DNA of 64,000 nt from Pseudomonas fluorescens (GCF_900215245.1 NZ_LT907842.1:1178001-1242000); one strand, 5' to 3'. Positions 9,509-21,697 are shown, counted from the stretch's first letter. Translations and numbers: made by a program. Notes: generated by a model from the letters alone, not told the origin.

Positions 9509-11173
9509 ATGGCGTACTACCGCACTCCTCATGACGTTACCGCTCTGCCCGCTTGGCAAGCGCTCAACCAACACCGCCTCGCCATGCAGGATTTCAGCAT
9601 GCGCGAAGCGTTTGATGCCGATCCCCAGCGCTTTTCCCAATTCACCTTGAGCAGCTGCGGGCTGTTCCTCGATTACTCGAAAAACCTGATCACCAGCGAA
9701 ACCCGTGACCTGCTGGTGGCCCTGGCTAAGGAAGTCGACCTTAAAGGCGCGATCAAAGCGCTGTATGCCGGCGAACCGGTTAACTCCTCCGAAGGCCGCC
9801 CGGCCCTGCACACCGCCCTGCGCCGCCCAGTCGGCGACAAGCTGTCGGTCAATGGCGTGAACATCATGCCGGATGTGCACAAGGTGCTGAACCAGATCAC
9901 CGACCTCGTCGGCCGTATCCACGATGGCCTGTGGCGTGGCTACACCGAAAAGCCGATCACTGACGTGGTGAACATCGGTATCGGTGGCTCGTTCCTGGGC
10001 CCGGAGCTGGTCTCCGAGGCGCTGCTGTCCTACGCCCACAAAGGCGTGCGTTGCCATTACCTGGCAAACATCGACGGCAGTGAGTTCCACGAACTGACCC
10101 AGAAGCTGCGCGCCGAGACCACGCTGTTTATCGTCTCGTCGAAGTCCTTCAACACCCTGGAAACCCTGAAAAACGCCCAGGCGGCACGCGCCTGGTACCT
10201 GGCCCAGGGCGGTTCCGAAGCCGAGCTGTACCGCCACTTCATCGCCGTATCGAGCAACAACGCGGCGGCGGTCGCTTTCGGTATCCGCGAAGAAAACATT
10301 TTCCCGATGTGGGACTGGGTCGGTGGCCGTTACTCGCTGTGGTCCGCCATTGGCTTGCCAATTGCCCTGGCCATCGGCATGTCCAACTTCAAGGAACTGC
10401 TGTCTGGTGCCTACACCATGGACCAGCATTTCCAGAATGCTCCATTCGAAGCCAACATGCCGGTGCTGCTGGGTCTGCTGGGCGTGTGGTACGGCAACTT
10501 CTGGGGTGCGCAGAGCCACGCGATCCTGCCGTACGACCACTACCTGCGTAACATCACCAAGCACTTGCAACAGCTGGACATGGAATCCAACGGCAAGAGC
10601 GTGCGCCAGGACGGCACACCAGTGTCCACCGACACCGGCCCGGTTATCTGGGGCGGCGTCGGTTGCAACGGTCAGCACGCTTACCACCAGTTGCTGCACC
10701 AAGGGACCCAACTGATTCCGGCCGACTTTATCGTGCCAATCGTCAGCTTCAACCCAGTGTCCGACCACCACCAGTGGCTGTTCGCCAACTGCCTGTCGCA
10801 AAGCCAGGCACTGATGCTCGGCAAGACACGCAGTGAAGCCGAAGCCGAACTGCGCGAGAAGGGCATTGCGGAAGATGAAGTGCAGAAGCTGGCCCCGCAC
10901 AAGGTGATCCCGGGCAACCGCCCGAGCAACACCCTCGTGGTCGAACGCATCAGCCCGCGTCGCCTCGGCGCACTGGTGGCCATGTATGAACACAAAGTGT
11001 TCGTGCAGAGCGTGATCTGGGGCATCAACGCCTTCGACCAATGGGGCGTGGAGCTGGGCAAAGAGCTGGGCAAAGGCGTGTACAACCGTCTGACCGGCGC
11101 CGAAGAAACCTCGGCCGAGGATGCTTCGACCCAGGGCCTGATCAACTACTTCCGCGGTCGTCACCGCGGCTGA
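9509..11173 (+). CDS. pgi: Glucose-6-phosphate isomerase
   Basis: A 554-residue enzyme interconverting glucose-6-phosphate and fructose-6-phosphate. Signatures: [10 protein letters not shown] and the phosphate-binding SSKSFNT in the first SIS domain, [13 protein letters not shown] from residue 272, and the catalytic-loop region [16 protein letters not shown]. An AATAAAAA stretch (9487-9494) precedes the AGGAAA ribosome site. A perfect 11-bp hairpin follows the gene. Pseudomonads use it mainly for gluconeogenesis. Confidence 0.97.
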   Translation: MAYYRTPHDVTALPAWQALNQHRLAMQDFSMREAFDADPQRFSQFTLSSCGLFLDYSKNLITSETRDLLVALAKEVDLKGAIKALYAGEPVNSSEGRPALHTALRRPVGDKLSVNGVNIMPDVHKVLNQITDLVGRIHDGLWRGYTEKPITDVVNIGIGGSFLGPELVSEALLSYAHKGVRCHYLANIDGSEFHELTQKLRAETTLFIVSSKSFNTLETLKNAQAARAWYLAQGGSEAELYRHFIAVSSNNAAAVAFGIREENIFPMWDWVGGRYSLWSAIGLPIALAIGMSNFKELLSGAYTMDQHFQNAPFEANMPVLLGLLGVWYGNFWGAQSHAILPYDHYLRNITKHLQQLDMESNGKSVRQDGTPVSTDTGPVIWGGVGCNGQHAYHQLLHQGTQLIPADFIVPIVSFNPVSDHHQWLFANCLSQSQALMLGKTRSEAEAELREKGIAEDEVQKLAPHKVIPGNRPSNTLVVERISPRRLGALVAMYEHKVFVQSVIWGINAFDQWGVELGKELGKGVYNRLTGAEETSAEDASTQGLINYFRGRHRG

Positions 11174-11187
11174 TCCAGGTATCGCGA

Positions 11188-11213
11188 GGCCAACGTCCGT
11201 TTGGACGTTGGCC
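11188..11213 (+). terminator. Hairpin after pgi
   Basis: Perfect 11-bp inverted repeat GGCCAACGTCC / GGACGTTGGCC with loop GTTT, 14 bases after the pgi stop. The following TTGAACC is a poor T tract, so termination strength is uncertain. Confidence 0.6.
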
Positions 11214-11258
11214 TTGAACCCTCCCCTCAGTGCGTGCATCTTTATGACTTGTCCCGAA

Positions 11259-11270
11259 AACAAGAATAAG
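11259..11270 (+). promoter_or_regulatory. Candidate Hfq/Crc (CA) motif at the acs ribosome site
   Basis: AACAAGAA at 11259-11266 fits AANAANAA and runs directly into the Shine-Dalgarno AAGGA, 9 bases before the acs ATG. Occupation by Hfq/Crc here would block translation. This is inferred from motif and place only; A-rich leaders are common. Confidence 0.5.
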
Positions 11271-11278
11271 GACCGCTC

Positions 11279-13216
<1,938 letters not shown>

Positions 13217-13232
13217 GAACCCCCGCGTCGCC

Positions 13233-14102
13233 ATGGAATTTATCCGCAGCCGCATCGAAACCCAGCTGATGAGCCTCACCGGTCTGTCACTGGGCCAGTT
13301 GGACCTGGAAAACCCCAAGGGCGACCCAGGCCTGTTCGGACCGGACTCGGTCAGTTGGCAAGTCCATGGCGACTTCAGCAGCATGCTCATCGGCGGCATC
13401 AGCGCGTTGATGCTGCAAGCCTTGCACCCGCTGGCCCTGGCCGGTGTGTGGGACCACTCCAACTTTCGCCAGGACATGCTCGGACGCTTGCGGCGGACCT
13501 CACAGTTTATTTCCGGCACCACGTTCGGTTCGCGCAAGGACGCCGAATGGCTGATTGAGAAAGTGCGCACCATCCACCTGCAAGTGGTCGGGCACGCCCC
13601 GGACGGCCGAGCCTATGCGGCCAGCGACCCAGAGCTGCTGACCTGGGTGCATGTGGCGGAAGTCAGCAACTTCCTCGCGGCGCACCTGCGTTATCGAAAC
13701 CCGCACCTCAGCGGGCGGGATCAGGATCGCTACTACTGCGAAATCGCTCTGGTCGCCGAAAGGCTTGGCGCGCGACATGTTCCGCGCTCACGGCAGGAAA
13801 TTTCGGATTATCTGGCGCGCATTCGTCCGCAATTGCTGTGCGACGAGCGTAGCCGCGAAGTGCTGCGCCTATTGGTCAATGCACCCGCCCCCAGCACATT
13901 GGCCAAACCCTTTGGCAGTTTGATGATGCAAGCAGGGATCGACCTGCTGCCGGACTGGGCCAGCACGATGCTCGAACAACACCAGAGCCCGCTGCAACGC
14001 CAGATGATCCGCGCCGGGGTCAAGCGCAGCGCGCCGTTGCTGCGTTGGGCGATGCGCAATGGTTCGGTACAACGCGCCCATCGGCGGATGGGGTTGATGT
14101 AG
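13233..14102 (+). CDS. DUF2236 / oxygenase MpaB family protein
   Basis: A 289-residue, largely helical protein. The family (DUF2236, which includes MpaB and the latex-clearing protein Lcp) is recognised by LMLQALHPLALAGVWDHSNF and WVHVAEVSNFL; histidines in these motifs bind haem b in characterised members. The precise reaction is unknown. There is no signal peptide. It starts 16 bases after acs and may be co-transcribed, but a link to acetate metabolism is not established. Confidence 0.8.
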   Translation: MEFIRSRIETQLMSLTGLSLGQLDLENPKGDPGLFGPDSVSWQVHGDFSSMLIGGISALMLQALHPLALAGVWDHSNFRQDMLGRLRRTSQFISGTTFGSRKDAEWLIEKVRTIHLQVVGHAPDGRAYAASDPELLTWVHVAEVSNFLAAHLRYRNPHLSGRDQDRYYCEIALVAERLGARHVPRSRQEISDYLARIRPQLLCDERSREVLRLLVNAPAPSTLAKPFGSLMMQAGIDLLPDWASTMLEQHQSPLQRQMIRAGVKRSAPLLRWAMRNGSVQRAHRRMGLM

Positions 14103-14157
14103 GCCAGCGCCTATAGCTGTTAAACTCCGCGCCCCCATTTACAGCAAGGCGCGCTCC

Positions 14158-15174
14158 ATGACTCCCTTGAATCAGGCGCTGCGCGCCGCCCTCGACCACC
14201 GCCAAGACCTGATCAACGAGCTGCATGCCCAGGGCACCGACTGCTACCGGCTGTTCCATGGCAGCCAGGAAGGCGCCGGTGGCCTGACCATCGACCGTTA
14301 TGGCCCGCAACTGCTGGTGCAAAGCTTCCATCAGTCCCTGCACACCGAGGAACTGCTGGACCTGTACCAACAGGTCAATCAGTTCATGGGCCTGGAATTG
14401 CAGCTGGTGTACAACGACCGTTCCCGCGGCAACTCGCGAATCGACCGCGAAGACACGGTATACCGCGCCGAACCCGCGGCCCTGGAAGACAAGGTCGGTC
14501 ACGAATGGGGACTCAATTACCGTGTACGTGGGCGCCACGCCGGGCAGGACCCGTTGCTGTTCCTGGATTTGCGCAACACCCGTGGTTGGGTCAAGCACCA
14601 CAGCGCCGGCAAAAGCGTACTCAACCTGTTCGCCTACACCTGTGGCGTAGGCTTGAGCGCAGCAGCCGGTGGCGCACGCGAGGTGTGCAACCTGGACTTC
14701 GCCGAGGGCAACCTGGCGGTCGGTCGCGAAAACGGCTTGCTCAACCCGCACTTGCCGACCATGGACTTTGTGCAGTCCGACTACTTCCCGGCAATTCGCC
14801 AACTGGCGGGTTTGCCGATCACCCAGCGGCGTGGCCAAAAGCTGCCGAGCTATCCGCGCCTTGAGCAACGCCAATATGACCTGGTACTGCTCGACCCTCC
14901 GGCCTGGGCCAAGAGCGCATTCGGCACCGTTGACCTGTTGCGCGACTACCAGAGCCTGCTCAAACCCGCGTTGCTGGCAACCGCCGACAATGGCGTGCTG
15001 ATCTGCTGCAACAACCTCGCAAAAGTCAGCATGGATGACTGGCGTGAACAGGTGCTGCGTTGCGCCGAAAAAGCCGGCCGCCCGGTACGCGACTGGCAAA
15101 TCATCACGCCGGGGACGGACTTCCCGTCCCAGGACCAGCAGCCGCCCCTGAAAACACTGATGCTGCAGCTGTAA
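14158..15174 (+). CDS. Class I SAM-dependent methyltransferase, RlmI-like
   Basis: A 338-residue protein with a Rossmann methyltransferase domain: SAM-binding VLNLFAYTCGVGLSAAAGG, acidic NLDFAEGN and motif IV LLDPPAWAKS. The N-terminal part (LFHGSQEGAGGLTIDRYG) resembles the linker domain of RlmI/RlmK 23S rRNA cytosine methyltransferases, but an N-terminal PUA domain is absent or much reduced. An RNA base methyltransferase is likely; the target is not determinable from sequence alone. Confidence 0.78.
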   Translation: MTPLNQALRAALDHRQDLINELHAQGTDCYRLFHGSQEGAGGLTIDRYGPQLLVQSFHQSLHTEELLDLYQQVNQFMGLELQLVYNDRSRGNSRIDREDTVYRAEPAALEDKVGHEWGLNYRVRGRHAGQDPLLFLDLRNTRGWVKHHSAGKSVLNLFAYTCGVGLSAAAGGAREVCNLDFAEGNLAVGRENGLLNPHLPTMDFVQSDYFPAIRQLAGLPITQRRGQKLPSYPRLEQRQYDLVLLDPPAWAKSAFGTVDLLRDYQSLLKPALLATADNGVLICCNNLAKVSMDDWREQVLRCAEKAGRPVRDWQIITPGTDFPSQDQQPPLKTLMLQL

Positions 15175-15249
15175 GACTTGTCTCAATAGACCCGCTTCTT
15201 CGGAACCGAAATCCCGTGCCATACTCCAAGGCACTCTCGTTCGACATAG

Positions 15250-18195
15250 ATGGCGTCACCCATGCCCAAAGGATTGATTCGCGCCATAGGCGCCTTGTTG
15301 ACTGCCCTTGCTCTGTACAGCTTGCTGGGCTTTTTGATTCTGCCGGGCATCGCCCTTCGTGTAGCCAACCAGCAACTGGCCAATTACGCCACGGTGCCGG
15401 CGCGGATCGAACGTATCGAGCTCAACCCGTTCAGCCTGGAGCTGACACTGTGGGGCTTGAAGATCGGCGAACCCGGCAAGGAACAGGTGGGTTTCGAGCG
15501 TCTTTACGCCAACCTGCAGATCGACAGTCTCTGGACGCGCGCCCTGCACCTGGCAGACGTACAACTGGACCAGCCCAAGACCGAACTGCTGTTCGATAAG
15601 TCCGGCCAACTGAATCTGGCGCAACTGTTCAAGCTGCCGCCGAGTGAGCCGACGCCGGCCGACCCGAATGCCAAACCTTTCCCGCTGCGTATCGACAGCA
15701 TCAAGCTGGCCGGCGGTTATGTGCACTTCAAGGATCTGCGCCCGAGCGAGCCGATTGAGTTCCTCTACAACAAACTCGACTTCGAGCTGAAAAACCTCAG
15801 CACCTTGCCGGAAGACAATGCCGACATGACGCTGGTGGCTGCCGGCCCTGAAGGCGGGCAAATCGACTGGAAAGGCAACTTCAGCCTGGTGCCGATCACT
15901 TCCGAAGGCACGCTGAAAGTCACCGACGGTAAAATGAAAGCCTGGTGGCCGTATGTACGAGATGCCCTGCCATTGGTGCTTGAGAACGGTGTGCTGAATT
16001 TCAGCACCCACTACAAGTTCAGCCTAGCCAAAGAAACCGAGCTGAACCTGACCAACACGTCCGCCAGCATCGCGCCCTTTGCCATCAAGGCACCGGATGG
16101 CCGGCCATTGGTGCGACTGGAGCGCCTGGATGTCAGCGACACCACTGTCGACCTGGCCAAGCAGCAAGTGATTGTCGGCAAGATTCGCAGCAACAAGCTG
16201 GAAACCTGGGCGGCCCGCGAAGCCGACGGGCAACTGGATTGGCAAAAGCTGTTTGCCAGCCAACCGAGCAAACCGGCCAAGGCACCGGAACCCGCCACTG
16301 CGCCCGCCACTGCCGACTCGCCAAAAGCTGCACCGGCAGCCCCCAGCAAACCCTGGCAAGTGCTGCTCAAAGACGTGCAACTGCGTAACTATCAGGTACA
16401 CCTGGCTGACCGTCAGGCCAAACCTGCGGTCGCCCTGGAACTGGGCCCGTTGAATGTCGATGTGCAGAACTTCGACAGCCTCAACCAGAAGCCCTTTAAC
16501 CTGAAAGTCGACACCGGGCTGGGCAAGCAAGGCAAGATCCAGGCGGTCGGCGAGGTCAACCTCAGCCCGGTCAGCGCCAAACTGAAAGTGAATACTCAGG
16601 ATATCGACCTGCGGGTTGCCCAATCCTATATCAGCCCGTTTATTCGCCTGGAACTGCGCAGCGGCATGTTGGGCAGCAATCTGGATGTGAACCTGAAAAA
16701 CACGGACCCACTGGCCTTTCAGGTCACCGGCAGTGCCCAGGTCGATCAATTACATACCCTGGACACCCTCAAGAACCGCGACTTCGTCAAATGGCAGCGC
16801 CTGATGCTGGAGGGCGTGAACTATCAGCACGGCGATAGCCTGTCGATCGACAAGGTCAACCTGCTGCAGCCTTACGCACGTTTCATGATCAACGATGACC
16901 GCACCACCAACATCGATGACTTGCTGATCCCGCAACCGGCCGACACTGGCAACAAGACGGCAGCCAAGCCGGCGGCCAGCAAAGAGAAGCCACTGGGCAT
17001 TCACATTGGGCAGGTTGCGATCAATGATGGCTCGGCCAACTTCGCCGACTTCAGCCTCACGCCCAACTTTGCCACTGCCATTCAACAACTCAACGGGAAG
17101 ATTGGCACCATTGACAGCCGCCAGGCCAAACCGGCGAGCGTCGACATCAACGGTAAGGTAGATCGCTACGCCCCGGTGACCATCAAGGGCAGCGTCAACC
17201 CATTTGACCCGATGGCGGCGCTGGATATCGCCACCAGCTTCAAACGCGTTGAACTCACGACATTGACGCCGTACTCCGGCAAGTTCGCGGGCTTTCGCAT
17301 CCGCAAGGGCCGCCTCAACCTCGACCTGCACTATGTCATCACCAAAGGCCAATTGAAGGCCGAAAACAAGGTGGTGGTCGAACAGCTGCAATTGGGTGAG
17401 AAGGTCGACAGTGCCGACGCCGTGGACTTGCCGATTCGTCTGGCAATCGCCCTGCTCAAGGACTCTGACGGCAAGATCTCCATCGAACTGCCGGTAACTG
17501 GCGACCTGAATAACCCGCAATTCAGCGTGATGCCGATTGTGTGGCAGACCCTGCGCAACCTGGTCGTACGCGCGGCAACGGCGCCGTTCAAGTTTATCGG
17601 CGGGCTGGTAAGCGGTGGCGGCTCGGAAGACCTGGGTAATGTGTCGTTCGCCGCCGGTTCCAGTGAGTTGAACAAAGACGCCGAAGGCGCCCTGAATACC
17701 CTGGCCAAGGCGCTGAAAGAGCGCCCTACCCTGCGCCTGGAAATCGAAGGCACGGCGGCTGCCAGCAGCGATGGGCCATTCCTGGCCGCAGAACGTCTGG
17801 AGCGTGAATACCAGTACAACTACTACAAGATCCTGCAGCGCCGTGGTGACAAGGTTCCAGCCCAGGCCTCGCTGCTGGTTGTACCGGAGAAAGAAAAAGC
17901 ACCGTTGCTCGAAGGCATCTACCGTACTCGCCTGAAACAACAGCCACCGGCAGAATGGAAGGACCTGAGCAGCGATGATCGCACTGCGAAGCTCAAGGAT
18001 GGCTTGATCAAGTTCTGGAGCGCCAGTGACGTGCTGCTGCGCCAGTTGGGCCAGGACCGGGCCAGCACCATCAAGGACTACTTGGTGGACAAGGGTAAAC
18101 TGGAAGATGACCGGGTTTACTTCATTGACGCCAACCTGGGGCAGGCAGAGAAGGATGGTCGTGTGGTAACGCCGATGCATCTGGATGCCGAGTAA
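15250..18195 (+). CDS. DUF748 AsmA-like envelope protein
   Basis: A 981-residue protein with one N-terminal membrane segment (about residues 10-32, ALLTALALYSLLGFLILPG) and a long periplasmic body. The body has repeated beta-rich DUF748/AsmA-like segments (for example ARIERIELNPFSLELTLWGL) and a Pro/Ala-rich linker near 345-375. AsmA-like proteins are thought to bridge the periplasm and handle phospholipids or outer-membrane assembly. The C-terminal ~180 residues look OmpA-like (VSFAAGSSELN...LRLEIEG, later DRASTIKDYLVDKGKL) with a large insertion. An in-frame ATG at 15262 is also possible. Confidence 0.8.
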   Translation: MASPMPKGLIRAIGALLTALALYSLLGFLILPGIALRVANQQLANYATVPARIERIELNPFSLELTLWGLKIGEPGKEQVGFERLYANLQIDSLWTRALHLADVQLDQPKTELLFDKSGQLNLAQLFKLPPSEPTPADPNAKPFPLRIDSIKLAGGYVHFKDLRPSEPIEFLYNKLDFELKNLSTLPEDNADMTLVAAGPEGGQIDWKGNFSLVPITSEGTLKVTDGKMKAWWPYVRDALPLVLENGVLNFSTHYKFSLAKETELNLTNTSASIAPFAIKAPDGRPLVRLERLDVSDTTVDLAKQQVIVGKIRSNKLETWAAREADGQLDWQKLFASQPSKPAKAPEPATAPATADSPKAAPAAPSKPWQVLLKDVQLRNYQVHLADRQAKPAVALELGPLNVDVQNFDSLNQKPFNLKVDTGLGKQGKIQAVGEVNLSPVSAKLKVNTQDIDLRVAQSYISPFIRLELRSGMLGSNLDVNLKNTDPLAFQVTGSAQVDQLHTLDTLKNRDFVKWQRLMLEGVNYQHGDSLSIDKVNLLQPYARFMINDDRTTNIDDLLIPQPADTGNKTAAKPAASKEKPLGIHIGQVAINDGSANFADFSLTPNFATAIQQLNGKIGTIDSRQAKPASVDINGKVDRYAPVTIKGSVNPFDPMAALDIATSFKRVELTTLTPYSGKFAGFRIRKGRLNLDLHYVITKGQLKAENKVVVEQLQLGEKVDSADAVDLPIRLAIALLKDSDGKISIELPVTGDLNNPQFSVMPIVWQTLRNLVVRAATAPFKFIGGLVSGGGSEDLGNVSFAAGSSELNKDAEGALNTLAKALKERPTLRLEIEGTAAASSDGPFLAAERLEREYQYNYYKILQRRGDKVPAQASLLVVPEKEKAPLLEGIYRTRLKQQPPAEWKDLSSDDRTAKLKDGLIKFWSASDVLLRQLGQDRASTIKDYLVDKGKLEDDRVYFIDANLGQAEKDGRVVTPMHLDAE

Positions 18196-18218
18196 CGCCT
18201 GAGCGACATCATCCGAAT

Positions 18219-18303
18219 GTGGGAGCTGGCTTGCCTGCGATAGCATCACCTCGGTTCAACTGAACGACCGAGGTGACTGCATCGCGGGCAAGCCAGCTCC
18301 CAC
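18219..18303. repeat. REPIN: paired REP palindrome
   Basis: GTGGGAGCTGGCTTGCC at the left and GGCAAGCCAGCTCCCAC at the right are exact reverse complements. Between them a second perfect 10-bp inverted repeat, TCACCTCGGT / ACCGAGGTGA (18246-18276), forms an inner hairpin. It follows the DUF748 stop by 23 bases. Confidence 0.88.
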
Positions 18304-18345
18304 GTTCATGTTTGTCGGGCTGGTTTTATTCCAGCCCACAATAGA

Positions 18346-18375
18346 ACAGGCCCCGACACAAGTGCCGGGGCCTGT
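18346..18375. terminator. Bidirectional intrinsic terminator
   Basis: Perfect ACAGGCCCCG / CGGGGCCTGT inverted repeat in the convergent gap between the DUF748 gene and the BON gene. T tracts are weak on both sides. A smaller CCACA-TCCG-TGTGG hairpin follows. Confidence 0.55.
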
Positions 18376-18481
18376 AATGACCACATCCGTGTGGTCGGTC
18401 GCATGAACTCAAGAGGTGCACCGGGTGGATATCTAGCTCACCCTGAGCCGCCGCCGCCCAGTTCAGGCGAAAAGTTGAGCG

Positions 18482-19102
18482 TTACTCTGCTTTCAGGCCA
18501 TCAGCCGATACAGCTTTAACGCCTTTGATTTGCTTGGCGATATTCACTGCGGTGGTTTTCTGAGCTTCAGTCACTGCGGCCGACGAAGACAGGGACACTA
18601 CACCCTTATTGGTTTCGACTTTGATGTCGGTGCCAGGAATGCCTTTCTCGGTAACCAGGTCAGCTTTCACTTTGGTGGTGATCCAGGTGTCCGAGGTGGT
18701 CTCTTTTGCGCCAGCAGCGGCGCTTTTGGTTTTGTCGACGTTATCTGCTTTAGTCGCGCCACCCGCCATCAGGCCGTCAGCGGACACGGCAGTAACGCCT
18801 TTGATTTTCTTGGTGATCGCTACAGCAGTGGCTTTCTGAGCATCAGAAATGGCGACTGTCGAGGACAGGGAAACCACACCTTTGTTGGTTTCTACCTTGA
18901 TGTCCGAGCCAGGAATACCTTTTTCAGTCAGCAGATCGGCTTTGACTTTGGTGGTGATCCAAGTGTCCGAGGTGGACTCTTTGGCTTTGGTCATTTCGCC
19001 AGCGGCCAGGGTCATTGGCGCTTGGGAAGTCTGAGCAAAGGCCACGTTAGCACCCATGGCCAGGGTCAGAGCGGTAGCAGTAGCGAGAGCGAACTTCTTC
19101 AT
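18482..19102 (-). CDS. BON-domain periplasmic protein, OsmY-like
   Basis: A 206-residue secreted protein. A Sec signal peptide (MKKFALATATALTLAMGANVAFA) is followed by two BON domains, about residues 44-115 and 137-206. These are nearly identical copies sharing SDTWITTKVKADL, TEKGIPG and DIKVETNKGVVSLSS, joined by an Ala/Lys-rich linker. BON proteins such as OsmY act in the periplasm under osmotic or envelope stress and are proposed to bind phospholipid surfaces. AGGAG precedes the ATG. A sigma-54-like sequence lies about 70 bases upstream. Confidence 0.9.
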   Translation of the reverse strand: MKKFALATATALTLAMGANVAFAQTSQAPMTLAAGEMTKAKESTSDTWITTKVKADLLTEKGIPGSDIKVETNKGVVSLSSTVAISDAQKATAVAITKKIKGVTAVSADGLMAGGATKADNVDKTKSAAAGAKETTSDTWITTKVKADLVTEKGIPGTDIKVETNKGVVSLSSSAAVTEAQKTTAVNIAKQIKGVKAVSADGLKAE

Positions 19103-19170
19103 ACGAGTAACTCCTGTTTTATTGAAAGTCTGCAGTGTGTGAACGTTGATGCTGCAGCGTTAACAGGGTT

Positions 19171-19197
19171 ATTGCAGGCACTGTGCCAAGTCCTGCA
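19171..19197 (-). promoter_or_regulatory. Nested palindrome with sigma-54-like spacing upstream of the BON gene
   Basis: Read on the minus strand, CTTGGCACAGTGCCTGCAAT has GG and GC exactly 10 bases apart, as in RpoN promoters; the start would be near 19162. The same bases form two nested inverted repeats (TTGCAGG...CCTGCAA and GGCAC-A-GTGCC), so the match could be an operator or coincidence. The rest of 19103-19347 shows nothing else I can name. Confidence 0.4.
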
Positions 19198-19347
19198 ACC
19201 GGATATTTTCCTTATAAAACAATAACTTAAAAAAACAGCCGATTCGCGGAATCGTGCAAGTTGCATGAAACTGATCGTGCCTGCGTGCAAGTTGCGGCTT
19301 TTTTGAATTAACTAAGCGACTGATTTCCCGACATTTTCCTGCGCGCA

Positions 19348-19376
19348 TAAAAAAAGGACTCCGAAGAGTCCTTTTT
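19348..19376 (-). terminator. Intrinsic terminator after pnp
   Basis: AAAAAGGACTC-CGAA-GAGTCCTTTTT, symmetrical with A and T tracts, 22 bases after the pnp stop. It terminates the rimP-to-pnp operon on the minus strand. Confidence 0.92.
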
Positions 19377-19397
19377 CAGCTTAGAGCAAAGGGGTAA

Positions 19398-21503
19398 TTA
19401 AACGCCCGAAGCCTTGGCTGCTGCTACGTCCTTGATGGACAGCTTGATACGGCCGCGGTTATCCACGTCCAGTACCAACACTTCCACTTCCTGGCCTTCT
19501 TTCAGAATGTCGGTCACTTTCTCAACACGAGCGTCGCTCAGCATGGAGATGTGAACCAGACCGTCTTTGCCCGGCAGGATGTTGACGAATGCGCCGAAGT
19601 CGACGATGCGCTCAACTTTACCGACGTAGATCTTGCCGATCTCGGCCTCAGCGGTGATACCCAGAACGCGCTGACGTGCAGCTTCTGCAGCTTCCTTGGT
19701 TTCGCCGAAGATCTTGATCGAGCCGTCGTCTTCGATGTCGATCGAAGCCTTGGTCTCTTCACAGATCGCACGAATGGTCGCGCCGCCTTTACCGATAACA
19801 TCACGGATTTTGTCGGTGTCGATTTTCATCGCGATCATGGTCGGAGCATTTTCCGACAGTTCGGTACGGGACTGACCAATGATCTGGTTCATCTGACCGA
19901 GGATGTTCAGGCGCGCTTCCAGGGCTTGGCCCAGAGCGATTTCCATGATTTCTTCGGTGATGCCCTTGATCTTGATGTCCATCTGCAGCGCGGTAACACC
20001 TTTGGCGGTACCGGCTACTTTGAAGTCCATGTCGCCCAGGTGGTCTTCGTCACCCAGGATGTCGGTCAGGATGGCGAACTTCTCGCCTTCTTTAACCAGA
20101 CCCATGGCGATACCGGCAACCGGTGCCTTCATCGGGACACCAGCATCCATCAACGCCAGGGAAGCACCGCAGACCGAAGCCATGGAGCTGGAGCCGTTGG
20201 ACTCAGTGATTTCCGACACAACACGGATGGTGTAAGGGAACACGTCAGCAGCAGGCAGCATGGCTGCAATCGAACGACGAGCCAGACGGCCGTGACCGAT
20301 TTCGCGACGACCAGCACCACCCATGCGACCACACTCACCAACCGAGAACGGAGGGAAGTTGTAGTGCAGCATGAACGGGTCTTTTTTCTCGCCTTCCAGG
20401 GTGTCCAGCAACTGTGCGTCACGGGCAGTACCCAGGGTTGCGACGACCAGAGCCTGAGTTTCACCGCGGGTGAAGAGCGCCGAACCGTGAGTCTTCGGCA
20501 GAACACCCACTTCGATGTTCAGCGGACGTACGGTGCGGGTGTCGCGGCCGTCGATACGTGGCTTGCCGTTAACGATGTTTTCGCGAACGGTGCGGTATTC
20601 GATTTCACCGAATGCAGCTTTGACGTCGCTGGAGGAAGGCTGGCCTTCTTCACCGGACAGCTTGGCCACAACCTGATCCTTCAGCTCGCCCAGGCGAGCA
20701 TAACGGTCGGCCTTGACGGTGATGGTGTAGGCATCGGAGATCGCTGCGCCGAACTCGGAGCGGATAGCGCCCAGCAGTTCAGTCGCTTCAGCTTGTGGAG
20801 CCCAGGTCCAGGTTGGCTTGGCGGCTTCAGCAGCGAGTTCTTTAACAGCGTTGATTACAACCTGGAACTCGTCGTGAGCAAACAGTACCGCGCCCAGCAT
20901 CTGGTCTTCGGTCAGCTCTTTGGCTTCCGATTCAACCATCAACACAGCTTCCGAAGTACCGGCAACGACCATGTCCAGGCTCGAAGCTTTCTGTTGTTCG
21001 TAAGTCGGGTTCAGCAGGTAGCCGGTGCTTTCGTGGAACGCAACACGGGCAGCGCCGATTGGACCATCGAAAGGAATACCGGAAATGGCCAGGGCAGCCG
21101 AGGTACCGATCATCGCAGCGATGTCCGGATCGGTCTTCTTGCTGGTGGAAACGACGGTGCAGACAACCTGCACTTCGTTCATGAAGCCTTCTGGGAACAG
21201 CGGACGGATCGGACGGTCGATCAGTCGGGAAGTCAGGGTTTCTTTCTCGGAAGGACGGCCTTCGCGCTTGAAGAAACCGCCAGGGATCTTACCGGCAGCG
21301 TAAGTCTTTTCCTGGTAGTGAACGGACAGAGGGAAGAAGCCCTTGCTTGGGTCCGCGTGCTTGGCGCCAACAACAGTCACCAGTACGGTAACGTCGTCAT
21401 CAACGGTGACCAGCACTGCGCCGGAAGCTTGACGGGCGATACGGCCTGTCTCGAGGGTAACGGTCGACTGACCGAACTGGAATTTTTTGATAACCGGGTT
21501 CAC
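19398..21503 (-). CDS. pnp: Polyribonucleotide nucleotidyltransferase (PNPase)
   Basis: A 701-residue phosphorolytic 3'-5' exoribonuclease, partner of RNase E in the degradosome. Two RNase PH domains are present, the second containing MAGVSGPVGG-region homologues such as [16 protein letters not shown], then a KH domain ([15 protein letters not shown]) and a C-terminal S1 domain ([19 protein letters not shown]). It starts with GTG behind TAGGA. Gene order rpsO-pnp is as in other gamma-proteobacteria; the 194-base gap between them may hold processing hairpins. Confidence 0.97.
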   Translation of the reverse strand: MNPVIKKFQFGQSTVTLETGRIARQASGAVLVTVDDDVTVLVTVVGAKHADPSKGFFPLSVHYQEKTYAAGKIPGGFFKREGRPSEKETLTSRLIDRPIRPLFPEGFMNEVQVVCTVVSTSKKTDPDIAAMIGTSAALAISGIPFDGPIGAARVAFHESTGYLLNPTYEQQKASSLDMVVAGTSEAVLMVESEAKELTEDQMLGAVLFAHDEFQVVINAVKELAAEAAKPTWTWAPQAEATELLGAIRSEFGAAISDAYTITVKADRYARLGELKDQVVAKLSGEEGQPSSSDVKAAFGEIEYRTVRENIVNGKPRIDGRDTRTVRPLNIEVGVLPKTHGSALFTRGETQALVVATLGTARDAQLLDTLEGEKKDPFMLHYNFPPFSVGECGRMGGAGRREIGHGRLARRSIAAMLPAADVFPYTIRVVSEITESNGSSSMASVCGASLALMDAGVPMKAPVAGIAMGLVKEGEKFAILTDILGDEDHLGDMDFKVAGTAKGVTALQMDIKIKGITEEIMEIALGQALEARLNILGQMNQIIGQSRTELSENAPTMIAMKIDTDKIRDVIGKGGATIRAICEETKASIDIEDDGSIKIFGETKEAAEAARQRVLGITAEAEIGKIYVGKVERIVDFGAFVNILPGKDGLVHISMLSDARVEKVTDILKEGQEVEVLVLDVDNRGRIKLSIKDVAAAKASGV

Positions 21504-21697
21504 GGTGTCCTACCTTCTTTGTGGCTCTTGGGGAACTTGTCTTCTTGCGAAATTCTTGGGCAATGTCGGGAATCGGCCCGAGCCTGGTCCAGGGTAAAAC
21601 GTGTATCCAGATAAAACTTGAGGCTGGGAGCCTGCCATGGGCCAGCGGGAATCCCACTGACACACGGCAGACAACCAACCTCTAGCGCAATCGCTTA

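Noticed and set aside
19551-21614. Long plus-strand open frame opposite pnp
   Set aside because: Shadow of pnp; no ribosome site or recognisable domain.
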